Shown here: positions 45,701 through 52,816 of the stretch, piece by piece
Position numbering within the stretch: the first letter of the stretch is position 1
How the letters are laid out: each line of letters begins with the position of its first letter
Program-made: the position numbers and the translations under genes
Notes under the pieces: model-generated
What the model was told of the DNA's origin: nothing
The model's database searches: none
Seen by the model: the letters and a program-made list of their open reading frames with translations, nothing else
Origin: Marixanthomonas spongiae
GTDB taxonomy: Bacteria > Bacteroidota > Bacteroidia > Flavobacteriales > Flavobacteriaceae
Length of the DNA: 64,000 nucleotides
Reading direction: 5' to 3'
Assembly (NCBI RefSeq): GCF_003095375.1
Contig: NZ_QEHR01000002.1
Location: forward strand, 1-64,000

Positions 45701-45821
45701 TACCTACTCATCGCTCTTTATCGCTACACCGGTATTTTTCGATACCGTTAAAAAACGAGGGATCGATCTTACCGATAAAAAAGAAGAAGAGGAAAAACAA
45801 CCAGAAGCTGTTTCACAGTAA
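42732..45821 (+). CDS. secDF: Fused SecDF protein translocase component
   Basis: 1029 residues. The SecD half (about 1-640) has the P1 periplasmic domain, with GLDLKGGINVILQV and a long acidic insert of about 70 residues (GDDVSEKEETAEAADSLNV... to ...EENPILDKM), then EVVGPTLGHEAINSGIISFVLALAFVLVWMVFYYGKAG and the membrane block with GISVDANVLIFERIREELAKG. The SecF half begins at about 690 (NINFLGKRKVAYIISAI, GVDFVGGRTYTVRF) and ends GYSLNDTVVVFDRIREYF. About twelve membrane helices. Uses the proton gradient to pull exported proteins through SecYEG. Terminator follows. Confidence 0.96.
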   Translation: MQNKGLITVFAILFGLVSLYQLSFTFVANKVEGDAEAFAQSQYPQENQHDEREMAESSYLDSIGSEPVILGIDYNTAKDKELNKGLDLKGGINVILQVSVQDILRGLANNSKDPAFNQALANANELQKDSQDTYLESFYKAFEALPGDNSLASPSIFFNKTLEDDINASMTNQEVKSVLERKIDESILSAFEVIRKRIDKFGVTQPNIQRLGNSGRILVELPGAKDVERIKKLLQSTAQLEFWHVYKFDEMAGFLAQANQKVKELKGDDVSEKEETAEAADSLNVSEQAEAATETDSTEIAQDTTATDEDDISKLLGGEDVEEAAEENPILDKMVSPGFQGSPVLATFEVQDTAAINSYLRMPQVKSLLPNEYRYVEFAWGLPTESQVEGVGEVTSLYAVKGNRNNEPPLSGGVVTDATQTYDQRGQVAVSMQMNGKGARIWEEMTGEAYKNQSQIAIVLDNIVYSAPGVTTGPIAGGSSQITGDFTIKEGQDLANVLRAGKLPASADIIQAEVVGPTLGHEAINSGIISFVLALAFVLVWMVFYYGKAGAFADVALVVNILFIFGILAGLGAVLTLPGIAGIVLTIGISVDANVLIFERIREELAKGKAQRDAIKDGFNNALSSILDANITTGLTGLILLVFGTGPIQGFATTLLIGILTSLFTAIFITRLFIDMYAKNGKPLTCSTGATKNLFKNVNINFLGKRKVAYIISAILILISLGSLFTNGLNQGVDFVGGRTYTVRFDKTVDAKNIEKDLVATFGSAEAKTYGSDNQLKITTKYKVDEASEGVDQEIEQMLFETLKPNFPSDMTYDDFKSDDDNKQVGRMEYYKVSPTIADDIKKDSFWAVLGSLIVVFLYILLRFRKWQFSLGAVAAVFHDVLIVLGIFSLTYKFMPFNMEIDQSFIAAILTVIGYSLNDTVVVFDRIREYFNEHSTWKINRVINLALNSTLSRTLNTSVTTLIVLLSIFLIGAESIRGLIFALMVGVVVGTYSSLFIATPVFFDTVKKRGIDLTDKKEEEEKQPEAVSQ

Positions 45822-45845
45822 GGTTTCTAATTTCTTCGGAACTAT

Positions 45846-45884
45846 AAAAACCCCGTCTTTTCAGTTGAATGGACGGGTTTTTTG
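45846..45884 (+). terminator. Terminator of secDF
   Basis: AAAACCCCGTC, 14-base loop, GACGGGTTTTTT. Confidence 0.85.
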
Positions 45885-46129
45885 TTGTTAGGTTGTAGCG
45901 GTCAAGTAGATGAAAGGCAACACGGAATATAGATGTTGTCTATTCGATTGTACTTAAGCCGGTTTTTAAATTTCTCCGTTCAGCAGGAAGGTGCGGTGGA
46001 AGTGATACGATATGGAATTTGGATAACCTTTCGAAACTATGATTAAAGGAACACCCCAAAACCATCATTATGGGATAATTAAAATAGTATTATTGAAGAA
46101 TGGGATTCGTGTTTTTCTTGTGGTGCATT
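45885..46129. other. Spacer left of the remote cassettes
   Basis: No gene. The right edge (GTGGTGCATTG at 46121-46130) looks like the right half of an attC-like site (stem, ATT, GTT), but no matching left arm was found. Confidence 0.35.
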
Positions 46130-46130
46130 G

Positions 46131-46433
46131 TTAGGCAACGGTTTTGTTTTCGTATTTTTTGATTTCCTCCAATTCCGCTTTTTTTTCATCACGTTTTTCT
46201 TCGATATCATAATCGTCTTGAAGTCCAAGCCAGAATTTGGCAGAATTTCCAAAATATTTACTCAATCGCAAAGCCGTATCTGCTGTTATTCTCCGATTTC
46301 CCTTTACAATTTCTGAAATTCTTGTCTGTGGTATTTTCAAGTCCTTTGAAAGGCGATACGCACTTATTTTTAGAGGCTCAAGAAATTCGTACAGTAGAAT
46401 TTCGCCAGGATGTATGTTATTCAGCTTTTCCAT
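46131..46433 (-). CDS. higA: HigA-family antitoxin
   Basis: 100 residues: an XRE-type HTH antitoxin of the HigA family, beginning NNIHPGEILLYEFLEPLKISAYRLSKDLKIPQTRISEIVKGNRRITADTALRLSKYFG. It binds and neutralises the HigB-like toxin upstream and normally represses the operon. Its stop codon TAA lies in the first bases of the unit-end motif (46131-46133), so gene and recombination end overlap. 12 bases separate it from the toxin gene. Confidence 0.9.
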   Translation of the reverse strand: MEKLNNIHPGEILLYEFLEPLKISAYRLSKDLKIPQTRISEIVKGNRRITADTALRLSKYFGNSAKFWLGLQDDYDIEEKRDEKKAELEEIKKYENKTVA

Positions 46434-46445
46434 GTTCTTTATCTT

Positions 46446-46727
46446 TTAATGATAGTCGATTATTTCCACTTCACTTGCGTTTCCTTTGTTCCATTGAAAT
46501 ATTATTCGCCATTGTTTATTAATTCGGATGCTGTAAAATCCGCTCAAGTTTCCAGTCAGTTTTTCAAGTCGGTTCGATGGCGGAATTTGTAAATCGGCAA
46601 TATCTTGCGAGCTATTCAGCATTCTCAATTTCCGACGTCCAACGTTTTGAATTTCAATGGGCATTTTTTTGACTCGGATCCCGTTCCAAATCTTATCGGT
46701 TTCTTTCGAGCCAAAGGAGATAATCAT
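46446..46727 (-). CDS. higB: HigB/RelE-type toxin (mRNA interferase)
   Basis: 93 residues of the RelE/ParE superfamily: MIISFGSKETDKIWNG at the start, RRKLRMLNSSQDIADLQIPPSNRLEKLTGN and the C-terminal YSIRINKQWRIIFQWNKGNASEVEIIDYH typical of HigB, a ribosome-dependent endoribonuclease. Toxin-first order, as in higBA operons, followed by the antitoxin. Toxin-antitoxin pairs are among the commonest integron cassettes, where they stabilise the array. Confidence 0.9.
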   Translation of the reverse strand: MIISFGSKETDKIWNGIRVKKMPIEIQNVGRRKLRMLNSSQDIADLQIPPSNRLEKLTGNLSGFYSIRINKQWRIIFQWNKGNASEVEIIDYH

Positions 46728-46783
46728 ACTTTTGGTTTACGTTACTAACGTCAAAAGTAGGTGAAAAGTTTGTTTTCTGCAAA
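46728..46783 (-). promoter_or_regulatory. higBA promoter with overlapping operator
   Basis: On the minus strand TTTG (46783-46780), 20 nt, TACTTTTG (46759-46752). The -7 box is one arm of a nested palindrome: ACTTTTG (46728-46734) with CAAAAGT (46752-46758) around ACGTTACTAACGT (46739-46751). This is a likely HigA operator, giving autorepression. Confidence 0.7.
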
Positions 46784-46791
46784 TATTGCCA

Positions 46792-46899
46792 AACGTCTTA
46801 TATAACGGTCAGTTACGGTTTAATATGCGCTTATTTTCAATCTAGTACAATGTAGCCTCCCGAAGCAACGGAACGCCTCAATTGGAGTTATACATTGCT
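46792..46899. repeat. Degenerate attC-like site between the two isolated cassettes (108 bp)
   Basis: Runs from AAC (46792-46794) to GCT (46897-46899). ATATAAC on the left and TTATAC-ATT-GCT on the right keep the outer layout, but the inner stem pairs poorly, as expected of a decaying site. Confidence 0.4.
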
Positions 46900-46909
46900 G
46901 TAAACAGTT

Positions 46910-47647
46910 TTATTCTCCATAATAATAGATAACCGTTTCTATTAAATTTCCATCTTTATCAAGTTGTCTTCTTTCAGAGGGGAAGTAGTTTGGGTCATCA
47001 AATGTGTACTGATAGGTATATTTTGTAGTGAATTCTGTTTCTGATGTTAATTTTTCTTGAACCTCTTGTTGCAAGTTAATCTGACTTCCAAACCACTCCC
47101 AAGTGATTTCTGCGTCTAATTGCGGAAAAACATTTTTAAATGGATTGTTTCTTTCGTTATAAGTGTATTTCAGAGTTGAAAAATTATCTTGAGCTAAGAT
47201 TACATTCCCAGAGGTGTCATATTCATAAGTTGTCGTTGTGCTTTTACCATTTTCATTTCGTTCAGTGCTAATCACTTGGCCAGAATCATTGTGAGTATAG
47301 AGAACTATTAGATTTTCATCTTCGGTTCTTAATTCAGAAAGTCTATTATTCTCGTAAATCAAATTTGTTACTAAGGTATCGTTACTTTCAATTGTTTCAA
47401 AGCCAGTTAATTGATTGCCATTATAATTATATATGGTAGTTTTTCCAAAATTATTATCAAGTTTTTTTATCAATTTATTCATATACTCAAAATTGAAAGT
47501 ATCATTGCTTCCTTCCGATTCAATTATAGTATAACGTAGTGGAATTACCTCATTTTCATTTGGGATTTCCGTATCATCATTACCAGAAGTACAGGATAAA
47601 AGTGTTGCTTTTAAAAGAATTGATAGTAATAATCTATACTTTTTCAT
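46910..47647 (-). CDS. Hypothetical lipoprotein with YD-like repeats
   Basis: 245 residues. Signal sequence with lipobox ATLLSC, then a body built of tandem beta-hairpins of the kind NYNGNQLTGFET, IYENNRLSELRTEDENLIVLYTHNDSGQVISTERN, TYEYDTSGNVILAQDN: weak YD/RHS-like repeats also found in DUF4595-type lipoproteins. It probably sits on the outer membrane; no role known. AT-rich compared with the flanking core genes, and framed by the complementary unit ends GCTGTAAAC and GTTTACAAC. Confidence 0.7.
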   Translation of the reverse strand: MKKYRLLLSILLKATLLSCTSGNDDTEIPNENEVIPLRYTIIESEGSNDTFNFEYMNKLIKKLDNNFGKTTIYNYNGNQLTGFETIESNDTLVTNLIYENNRLSELRTEDENLIVLYTHNDSGQVISTERNENGKSTTTTYEYDTSGNVILAQDNFSTLKYTYNERNNPFKNVFPQLDAEITWEWFGSQINLQQEVQEKLTSETEFTTKYTYQYTFDDPNYFPSERRQLDKDGNLIETVIYYYGE

Positions 47648-47705
47648 TTTTTTTCAAAATTGTTTACAACATAAATATAAACACAATCCACTAATTTCCA
47701 TACCA

Positions 47706-48200
47706 TTAATTATCAACATGCCACGCCACAATATCCCCTTTTTCCAAGCCCCAGGTGTAACTAAGGCCGGCGTTTACTTCCAGCACGTATTGCGCAGGGC
47801 CTTCGGAAGGTAAAGAAGTGGGGTCCATGGGTTTGGCGCCTTTTTGGATGCTCACTATTTTTTTGTCGCTGTCAATATAGATAATGTCCAGTGGAAAAGC
47901 CGTGTTTTTCATATAAAACGAACGGGGTTGTTCGTTTTCAAAAATAAAAAGCATTCCTTGGTTGTTGGGCATGCTTTTGCGGTACATCAAGCCGGTCTGG
48001 GTTTGGTATTCGTCGTCGGCGATCTCGATGTCCAACGTAGCCACAACCGAATCGTTCTTGGCTTTTTTCAAGGTCAATTCGCCTTCTTTGGTAAATTGAA
48101 CCTCTTTTGTAATGCTTTTTTGTTCGTTTCTGTTGTCTTTGCAACTATAAACAGCACCGGTGATAGCGATGCTGAGCAATAATATAAGTGTTTTTTTCAT
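47706..48200 (-). CDS. DUF192 family lipoprotein
   Basis: 164 residues with an SPII signal (ITGAVYSC) and a DUF192 domain: ADDEYQTQTGLMYRKSMPNNQGMLFIFENEQPRSFYMKNTAFPLDIIYIDSDKKIVSIQKGAKPMDPTSLPS and GPAQYVLEVNAG. Small beta-rich domain of unknown role, common in Bacteroidota. It lies between the isolated cassettes and lgt, the latter about 180 bases away on the same strand. Confidence 0.85.
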   Translation of the reverse strand: MKKTLILLLSIAITGAVYSCKDNRNEQKSITKEVQFTKEGELTLKKAKNDSVVATLDIEIADDEYQTQTGLMYRKSMPNNQGMLFIFENEQPRSFYMKNTAFPLDIIYIDSDKKIVSIQKGAKPMDPTSLPSEGPAQYVLEVNAGLSYTWGLEKGDIVAWHVDN

Positions 48201-48225
48201 AGTATAAAGGTCTTACGTTCTGGTC

Positions 48226-48255
48226 ATTTCTCTCCCGTAGTTACGAGAGAGAAAT
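48226..48255. repeat. Perfect inverted repeat between lgt and the DUF192 gene
   Basis: ATTTCTCTC and GAGAGAAAT, 12 bases apart; a possible terminator-like hairpin without a T-run. Confidence 0.45.
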
Positions 48256-48381
48256 CACATCCTGCTAGTCACTTCTAAAATTCTTTTTTCCAATTTATTT
48301 TTTCTCACTCAGATGTGATCCATCATCGTACCTGCCATACTTGTAATTCAGGCGGGCCTCCTTCAGGATGATAATACTTGT

Positions 48382-49218
48382 TTACATTTCCTCTTTCGGA
48401 TACTTTCGTTTTGGGGCTTGTACCATTAAATAGATACCTATTAAAATAAACGGAATGCTCAACCACTGTCCCGTGTTCAGCGCCCATTGGGCCCGGTCTT
48501 CTACTTGGGCCTCTTTTACAAACTCCACCAAAAAGCGTACCGTCCAGAGCAAAATCAAGAACACGCCAAAAATATAGCCCAGATACTGGCGTTTGTTGGT
48601 TTTCCAATAGATAAACCAAAGGATAAGGAACACGATTATATAACCCGCTGCTTCGTAGAGTTGCGCCGGGTGCCGCGGAAAGCTTTCGCCCAACTGCTTA
48701 AAGATCACCCCAAAATCACTATGGGTGGGTTTTCCAATGATTTCAGAATTGATAAAATTACCAATGCGCACAAAAATACCACCACAAGCTACGGCAATCA
48801 CCACACGGTCCAGAATCCACAACACCGGTTTTTTAATCACCCTTTTGCTGTACATGAACATGGCAATAATAATGGCAATGGCGGCTCCGTGGCTGGCCAG
48901 GCCTTGAAAACCGGTAAACTCAAATTCGGGTACGGTGCGAATGGGCAGCAATACCGCCAGCGGGTCTTCCCAAATAAGTTCGGTTTGATAGAAAATTACG
49001 TGACCCAAGCGCGCACCCAATAGTGTTGCGATCACGGTATAGATAAAGAGGCTGTCCAGTTTTTCTTCGGAAACGTTTTCATTTTTATAAATCCGCTTCA
49101 TAATGAACCATCCTAAGGTAAAGGCGATCACGAACATTAAACTGTAATAGCGAATCATGATAAAACCAAGGTCGATCCCTTTGGAAGGGTCCCAGGTGAA
49201 AGCTAAAAATTGTGTCAT
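48382..49218 (-). CDS. lgt: Prolipoprotein diacylglyceryl transferase
   Basis: 278 residues with about seven membrane helices. Family landmarks: YTVIATLLGARLGHVIFY, FQGLASHGAAIAIIIAMFMY, GGIFVRIGNFINSEIIGKPTHSDFGVIF and ESFPRHPAQLYEAAGYI. It transfers diacylglycerol to the lipobox cysteine of prelipoproteins at the inner membrane, the first step for the many lipoproteins encoded in this window. Downstream of yidD on the same strand. Confidence 0.96.
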   Translation of the reverse strand: MTQFLAFTWDPSKGIDLGFIMIRYYSLMFVIAFTLGWFIMKRIYKNENVSEEKLDSLFIYTVIATLLGARLGHVIFYQTELIWEDPLAVLLPIRTVPEFEFTGFQGLASHGAAIAIIIAMFMYSKRVIKKPVLWILDRVVIAVACGGIFVRIGNFINSEIIGKPTHSDFGVIFKQLGESFPRHPAQLYEAAGYIIVFLILWFIYWKTNKRQYLGYIFGVFLILLWTVRFLVEFVKEAQVEDRAQWALNTGQWLSIPFILIGIYLMVQAPKRKYPKEEM

Positions 49219-49309
49219 CTGAAAAGTTTTTTAGGCTTGCGGTTAAAAGTTCAACTAAACATTGCCGCTTGCGAATGTAAAGATAGAAAATCCGACAGGC
49301 TTACAAACC

Positions 49310-49549
49310 TCAGGGTCTTTCTTTTTTTGGCGGAACAGGGTCATAGCCCGAACCGCCCCAGGGATTGCAGCTTGCAATGCGTTTTATGGCCAGCCAACCT
49401 CCCTTTAACAGGCCGTGGGTTTTCAATGCTTCCATACTGTACTGCGAGCAGGTGGGAGAGTAGCGGCAGGTGGAAGGCGTGAGCGGGGATATCACAAGTT
49501 GATACACCCGGATTAAAAACACAAAAGGCGCGATGATGATTTTCTTCAT
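49310..49549 (-). CDS. yidD: Membrane-protein insertion efficiency factor YidD
   Basis: 79 residues matching YidD: an amphipathic N-terminal helix ([69 protein letters not shown]) with the three cysteines in [10 protein letters not shown] and SCNPW. It assists membrane-protein insertion with YidC. Found here between trpG and lgt, which is an unusual place for it. Confidence 0.92.
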   Translation of the reverse strand: MKKIIIAPFVFLIRVYQLVISPLTPSTCRYSPTCSQYSMEALKTHGLLKGGWLAIKRIASCNPWGGSGYDPVPPKKERP

Positions 49550-49584
49550 TAGTGCTTGTAAAAATACGAAATGTGTTTTCGATA

Positions 49585-49613
49585 CAAAATTACAGCTGCG
49601 TGAGCAACTGTAA
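49585..49613 (-). terminator. Terminator after trpG
   Basis: On the minus strand TACAGTTGC, loop, GCAGCTGTA then ATTTTGT: nine pairs with one G.T. Its position, about 113 bases beyond the trpG stop, separates it from yidD. Confidence 0.6.
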
Positions 49614-49725
49614 TTTCACTCAAACACCTGTTAAATTATTTTTTTAACTTCAATTATGGGACATCCAGCATCCCTCGTCCAGCTTTTATCTTCTGTCCAA
49701 TCGGTTCCTGATCGGAGTCGAAGGA

Positions 49726-50292
49726 CTAACTTTCCACCCAATTTTTGATAATCTTTTTCCCTTTGGGCGTCAGCACGCTTTCTGGGTGAAACTGAACCCC
49801 ACGAACGTCGTACAGTTTATGGCGCAACGACATAATTTGCCCGTTAGGATCTACCGAGGTGATTTCCAAAACCTCGGGTAACTCCTTTTTATTGACCACC
49901 CAAGAGTGGTAACGGCCAATTTCAATTTCATTGCCCAAGCCATTGAACAACGGTTCATCATCCACTATAATAGTGGCTTTGGTGGCAACCCCGTGAAATA
50001 CTTCGCTTAAGTTGATGATGCTACCGCCAAAGACTTCGCCAATGGCCTGTTGCCCTAAACAAACACCTAAAATTGGTTTGGAGGGAGCATATTTTTCGAT
50101 AACCTGTTTCAACAGGCCGGCTTCATCTGGGATGCCAGGTCCTGGGGATAACAAGATTTTATCGTAACCTGCTGCTTCTTCCAGTAAAAATTTGTCATTT
50201 CGTTTTACGGTTACATCGCAATCCAGTTCCTCTAGATAATGCACCAAATTATACACAAAACTATCGTAGTTGTCTATTACCAGTATTTTCAT
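49726..50292 (-). CDS. trpG: Anthranilate synthase component II (glutamine amidotransferase)
   Basis: 188 residues of a class I amidotransferase: nucleophile C78 in LGVCLGQQAIGE, the catalytic His-Glu in GVQFHPESVLTPKGK, and LLSPGPGIPDEAG as the oxyanion region. It supplies ammonia from glutamine to TrpE for anthranilate. Stop of trpE lies 93 bases upstream. Could also serve aminodeoxychorismate synthase, but the TrpE partner and Trp leader support anthranilate. Confidence 0.92.
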   Translation of the reverse strand: MKILVIDNYDSFVYNLVHYLEELDCDVTVKRNDKFLLEEAAGYDKILLSPGPGIPDEAGLLKQVIEKYAPSKPILGVCLGQQAIGEVFGGSIINLSEVFHGVATKATIIVDDEPLFNGLGNEIEIGRYHSWVVNKKELPEVLEITSVDPNGQIMSLRHKLYDVRGVQFHPESVLTPKGKKIIKNWVES

Positions 50293-50385
50293 CTATATGC
50301 CCACGTAGACGGGTATCTTTTTGGTTATTACTTTGTTTTTATCAAAGCTTTTCAATTATATACTTTGTTATTTTAGCATCAGGAT

Positions 50386-51783
50386 TTATATTTCCTCCGC
50401 CAATTCCAGCGCTTTGGTCAAAGCGCCCAATTTATTGTAAACTTCCTGCAGTTCGTTTTCTGCTTTACTTTCTGAAACCACGCCCGCTCCAGCTTGATAA
50501 TGTAAGGTGTGGTCCTTGCTTACAAACGAACGGATAATGATGGCATGGTTAAAATTTCCGCTGAAATCCATAAAGCCAATCGCGCCTCCGTAAAATTTGC
50601 GACTTCGGTTTTCGTACTGCTCCAGCAGTTGCATGGCTTTGTGTTTGGGGGCACCGCTCAATGTGCCGGCCGGAAAGGTGTCGGCCACCACTTGCATAGT
50701 GGACGTTTCTTTGTGTTTGTTGGCCGTAACCTTGCTCACTAAATGAATGACGTGCGAAAAGAACTGAACTTCCCTATACGTCTCCACCGTTACATTGGTC
50801 CCATGCCGACTTAAGTCGTTCCTTGCCAGATCGACCAGCATCACGTGTTCGCTGTTTTCTTTTTCGTCGTCCGAAAGTTGTTTGGCCAGTTGGGCGTCTT
50901 GTTCGTCGTTTCCGGTGCGTTTAAAAGTGCCGGCTATGGGATGAATCTCGGCCGTGTCGCCTTTTACTACCAATTGTGCTTCGGGCGAGCTGCCGAAAAT
51001 CTTAAAGTTTCCGTAGTCAAAATAAAACAGGTAGGGCGACGGGTTTACGCTGCGCAAGGCACGGTACACGTTAAATTCGTCCCCTGTAAACGCCTGCGAA
51101 AACCGCTTGCTGGGCACAATCTGGAACACATCGCCACGAGCGCAATGTTCTTTGCACTTTTTTACTAATGCTTTAAAGCCTTCGTCGTCTATATTGGTCT
51201 GTGCTTCGCCTTGTATATGGAATGGATATTCTGAAAAATCCTTAGCTTTCAACAGCTGCTCCAGTTGTGGAATGTTGCTTTCGGTTTCATAACAATGGGC
51301 AAATAAATAGGCTTCATTGTTAAAATGGTTGATGGCGATGATGTTTTGATACACGGCATAATACATATCGGGCATATCCAGATTCTGTTCTTTTTTTGAA
51401 ATGTCGATGTTTTCAAAATATTGAACGGCATCGTACGCCATATAGCCAAAAAGACCGTTATTGATAAACTTCAAATTGTTCTCTTCGGAAACAAATGAAG
51501 CGGCAAAAGCATCTAAAATAGCCGGGACATTGGTTTCAGGATTGATAGTGATTTCGGCTTTCTTTCCATCTGGAAATTGTTGCGTAATCACCCCCTCCTT
51601 AACTTCAATGGAAGCGATGGTGTTACAGCATATATAACTGAAGCTATTATCGTTGGCGTGATAGTCACTGCTTTCCAAAAGCAAACTGTTTGGAAACGTA
51701 TCGCGCAGGCGAAGATACACCGAGACTGGGGTCAAAGTGTCTGCCAACAGTTTTTTTGAGTGCGTTTTTAAGTGATATTTCAT
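50386..51783 (-). CDS. trpE: Anthranilate synthase component I
   Basis: 465 residues from ATG 51783 (the frame also opens upstream at a non-ATG codon at 51822). N-terminal TPVSVYLRLRDTFPNSLLLESSDYH holds LLES (35-38), part of the tryptophan feedback site. The chorismate-binding core has DVFQIVPSKRFS, SSPEAQLVVKGDTAEIHPIAGT, ELADEEKENSEHVMLVDLARNDLSR-like DDEKENSEHVMLVDLARNDLSR, and GTLSGAPKHKAMQLLE. First step of tryptophan synthesis from chorismate. Regulated by the attenuator directly upstream. Confidence 0.95.
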   Translation of the reverse strand: MKYHLKTHSKKLLADTLTPVSVYLRLRDTFPNSLLLESSDYHANDNSFSYICCNTIASIEVKEGVITQQFPDGKKAEITINPETNVPAILDAFAASFVSEENNLKFINNGLFGYMAYDAVQYFENIDISKKEQNLDMPDMYYAVYQNIIAINHFNNEAYLFAHCYETESNIPQLEQLLKAKDFSEYPFHIQGEAQTNIDDEGFKALVKKCKEHCARGDVFQIVPSKRFSQAFTGDEFNVYRALRSVNPSPYLFYFDYGNFKIFGSSPEAQLVVKGDTAEIHPIAGTFKRTGNDEQDAQLAKQLSDDEKENSEHVMLVDLARNDLSRHGTNVTVETYREVQFFSHVIHLVSKVTANKHKETSTMQVVADTFPAGTLSGAPKHKAMQLLEQYENRSRKFYGGAIGFMDFSGNFNHAIIIRSFVSKDHTLHYQAGAGVVSESKAENELQEVYNKLGALTKALELAEEI

Positions 51784-51797
51784 ATTGTATTGAAAAC

Positions 51798-51828
51798 AAA
51801 AAAGGCTTATCGTGAAAGACAAGCCTTT
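51798..51828 (-). terminator. Attenuator terminator before trpE
   Basis: On the minus strand AAAGGCTT, 12-base loop, AAGCCTTTTTTG: stem plus T-run 15 bases before the trpE ATG. Together with the leader peptide at 51866-51913 this is a transcription attenuator. Confidence 0.85.
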
Positions 51829-51865
51829 GGTTTTATAACTACCATGGTGCTTTGTTCACGTTGGG

Positions 51866-51913
51866 TTACGTGTGCAAAGTAGGCCACCAGGTATGTGTGT
51901 TTTGTGTGATCAT
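51866..51913 (-). CDS. trpL: trp operon leader peptide
   Basis: Fifteen codons: MITQNTHTWWPTLHT. Codons 9 and 10 are both Trp (TGG TGG at 51889-51884), as in classical tryptophan leader peptides. When charged Trp-tRNA is scarce the ribosome stalls there; when it is abundant the ribosome moves on and the terminator at 51798-51828 forms. GGTG..CTTTG in the leader can pair with CAAAGCACC just after it, a plausible 1:2 stem. The ATG is at the expected transcription start, so the leader is probably translated from a leaderless end. Confidence 0.87.
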   Translation of the reverse strand: MITQNTHTWWPTLHT

Positions 51914-51920
51914 TCGGTTT

Positions 51921-51951
51921 CAAAGATAAAAATGAAATTGAAACAAACAAA
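51921..51951 (-). promoter_or_regulatory. Promoter of the trp leader and trpEG
   Basis: Minus strand TTTG (51951-51948), exactly 19 nt, TATCTTTG (51928-51921): a consensus flavobacterial promoter 8 bases before the leader ATG. Confidence 0.8.
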
Positions 51952-52099
51952 ATATGGTTGCTGCTTTTTTTGAGTATGGGAATCTTGAACGGGTGATGGT
52001 GGCAAAATTAAATGTTGCCCTTCAATCAAACATAAAAGCTTTTCGTTGTTTTATATGTCTATAGCAATGAGATTCCTTATTTTTACAAAAAATAAACCA

Positions 52100-52408
52100 A
52101 TGGATCTCACTCAACAAGAATGGAGCGAAAAGCTTGCTGCAGACGATAACGCGCAGATTTTAGATGTGCGCACCGATGAGGAAGTGGAAGAAAAACACCT
52201 TCCAAACGCTAAACAAATGGACATCCAAAACCCGCCTAAGTTTATGGAGGAACTGCAAAAACTGGATGCTTCAAAAAATTATTATGTGTATTGCCGTTCT
52301 GGCGCCCGAAGTGCGCAAGCCTGTGCTATTTTAAAGTCGCAAGGGTTTGAAAACTGTTATAACCTATTGGGTGGCATCAGCGAATGGGAAGGCGAAACCG
52401 TTTCTTAA
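52100..52408 (+). CDS. Single-domain rhodanese-like protein
   Basis: 102 residues from ATG 52100 (an upstream in-frame start would add 18 residues of non-conserved sequence). Rhodanese fold: ILDVRTDEEVEEKHLPNAKQMDI, KNYYVYCRSGARSAQACAIL and the active loop CRSGARS with C65 as the sulfur-accepting cysteine. Cytoplasmic. Directly upstream of a second, lipid-anchored rhodanese, so the two may move sulfane sulfur across the envelope or be independent. Confidence 0.85.
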   Translation: MDLTQQEWSEKLAADDNAQILDVRTDEEVEEKHLPNAKQMDIQNPPKFMEELQKLDASKNYYVYCRSGARSAQACAILKSQGFENCYNLLGGISEWEGETVS

Positions 52409-52420
52409 AAAAGTTCAATT

Positions 52421-52816
52421 ATGAAAAATTACGTATTACATATATTTCTTGGTCTTAGTGTCCTTTTTGCTTCCTGCCAAGAAAACAAGTCCGGTACCGT
52501 TGAAGTTATGAACCCGCATCACTTTTTGGAAACCATGGAAAACGATTCGTCCAGCCAATTGGTCGATGTGCGTACTACCGAAGAATTTGAGGTGAGCCAT
52601 TTAAAAGACGCCCAAAACATCTGTGTGACCGATGCCGATTTTGAAGAACGCATCAAGGAATTGGATAAAAACAAACCAGTATATGTGTACTGCCGAAGCG
52701 GAAACCGTAGTGCCCGCGCCGCCAAAATATTGGAAGAAAATGGTTTTACCAAGGTGTACGACCTGCAAGGCGGCATCACTTCTTGGGACGAAGAAGGGTT
52801 AGAGACCGAACAGTAG
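52421..52816 (+). CDS. Rhodanese-like lipoprotein
   Basis: 131 residues. Lipobox LFASC gives an N-terminal lipid anchor at C19; the rhodanese domain follows (SSQLVDVRTTEEFEVSHLKDAQNICV, VYVYCRSGNRSARAAKILEENGF) with active C91. Starts 12 bases after the cytoplasmic rhodanese, so co-transcribed. A periplasmic or outer-membrane sulfurtransferase. Confidence 0.87.
   Translation: MKNYVLHIFLGLSVLFASCQENKSGTVEVMNPHHFLETMENDSSSQLVDVRTTEEFEVSHLKDAQNICVTDADFEERIKELDKNKPVYVYCRSGNRSARAAKILEENGFTKVYDLQGGITSWDEEGLETEQ

Larger units (their letters stand above)
46130..47670 (-). mobile_element. Two isolated integron-like cassettes (higBA and lipoprotein)
   Basis: Unit A: GTTAGGCAA at 46130-46138 and TTGCCAAAC at 46786-46794 (one mismatch). 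Unit B: GCTGTAAAC at 46897-46905 and GTTTACAAC at 47662-47670 (TGTAAAC/GTTTACA perfect; the expected GTT is GCT). A 108-bp degenerate site lies between them. Same end rule as the main array, genes in the same direction, no recombinase nearby: like a cluster of cassettes lacking an integrase. Confidence 0.6.
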
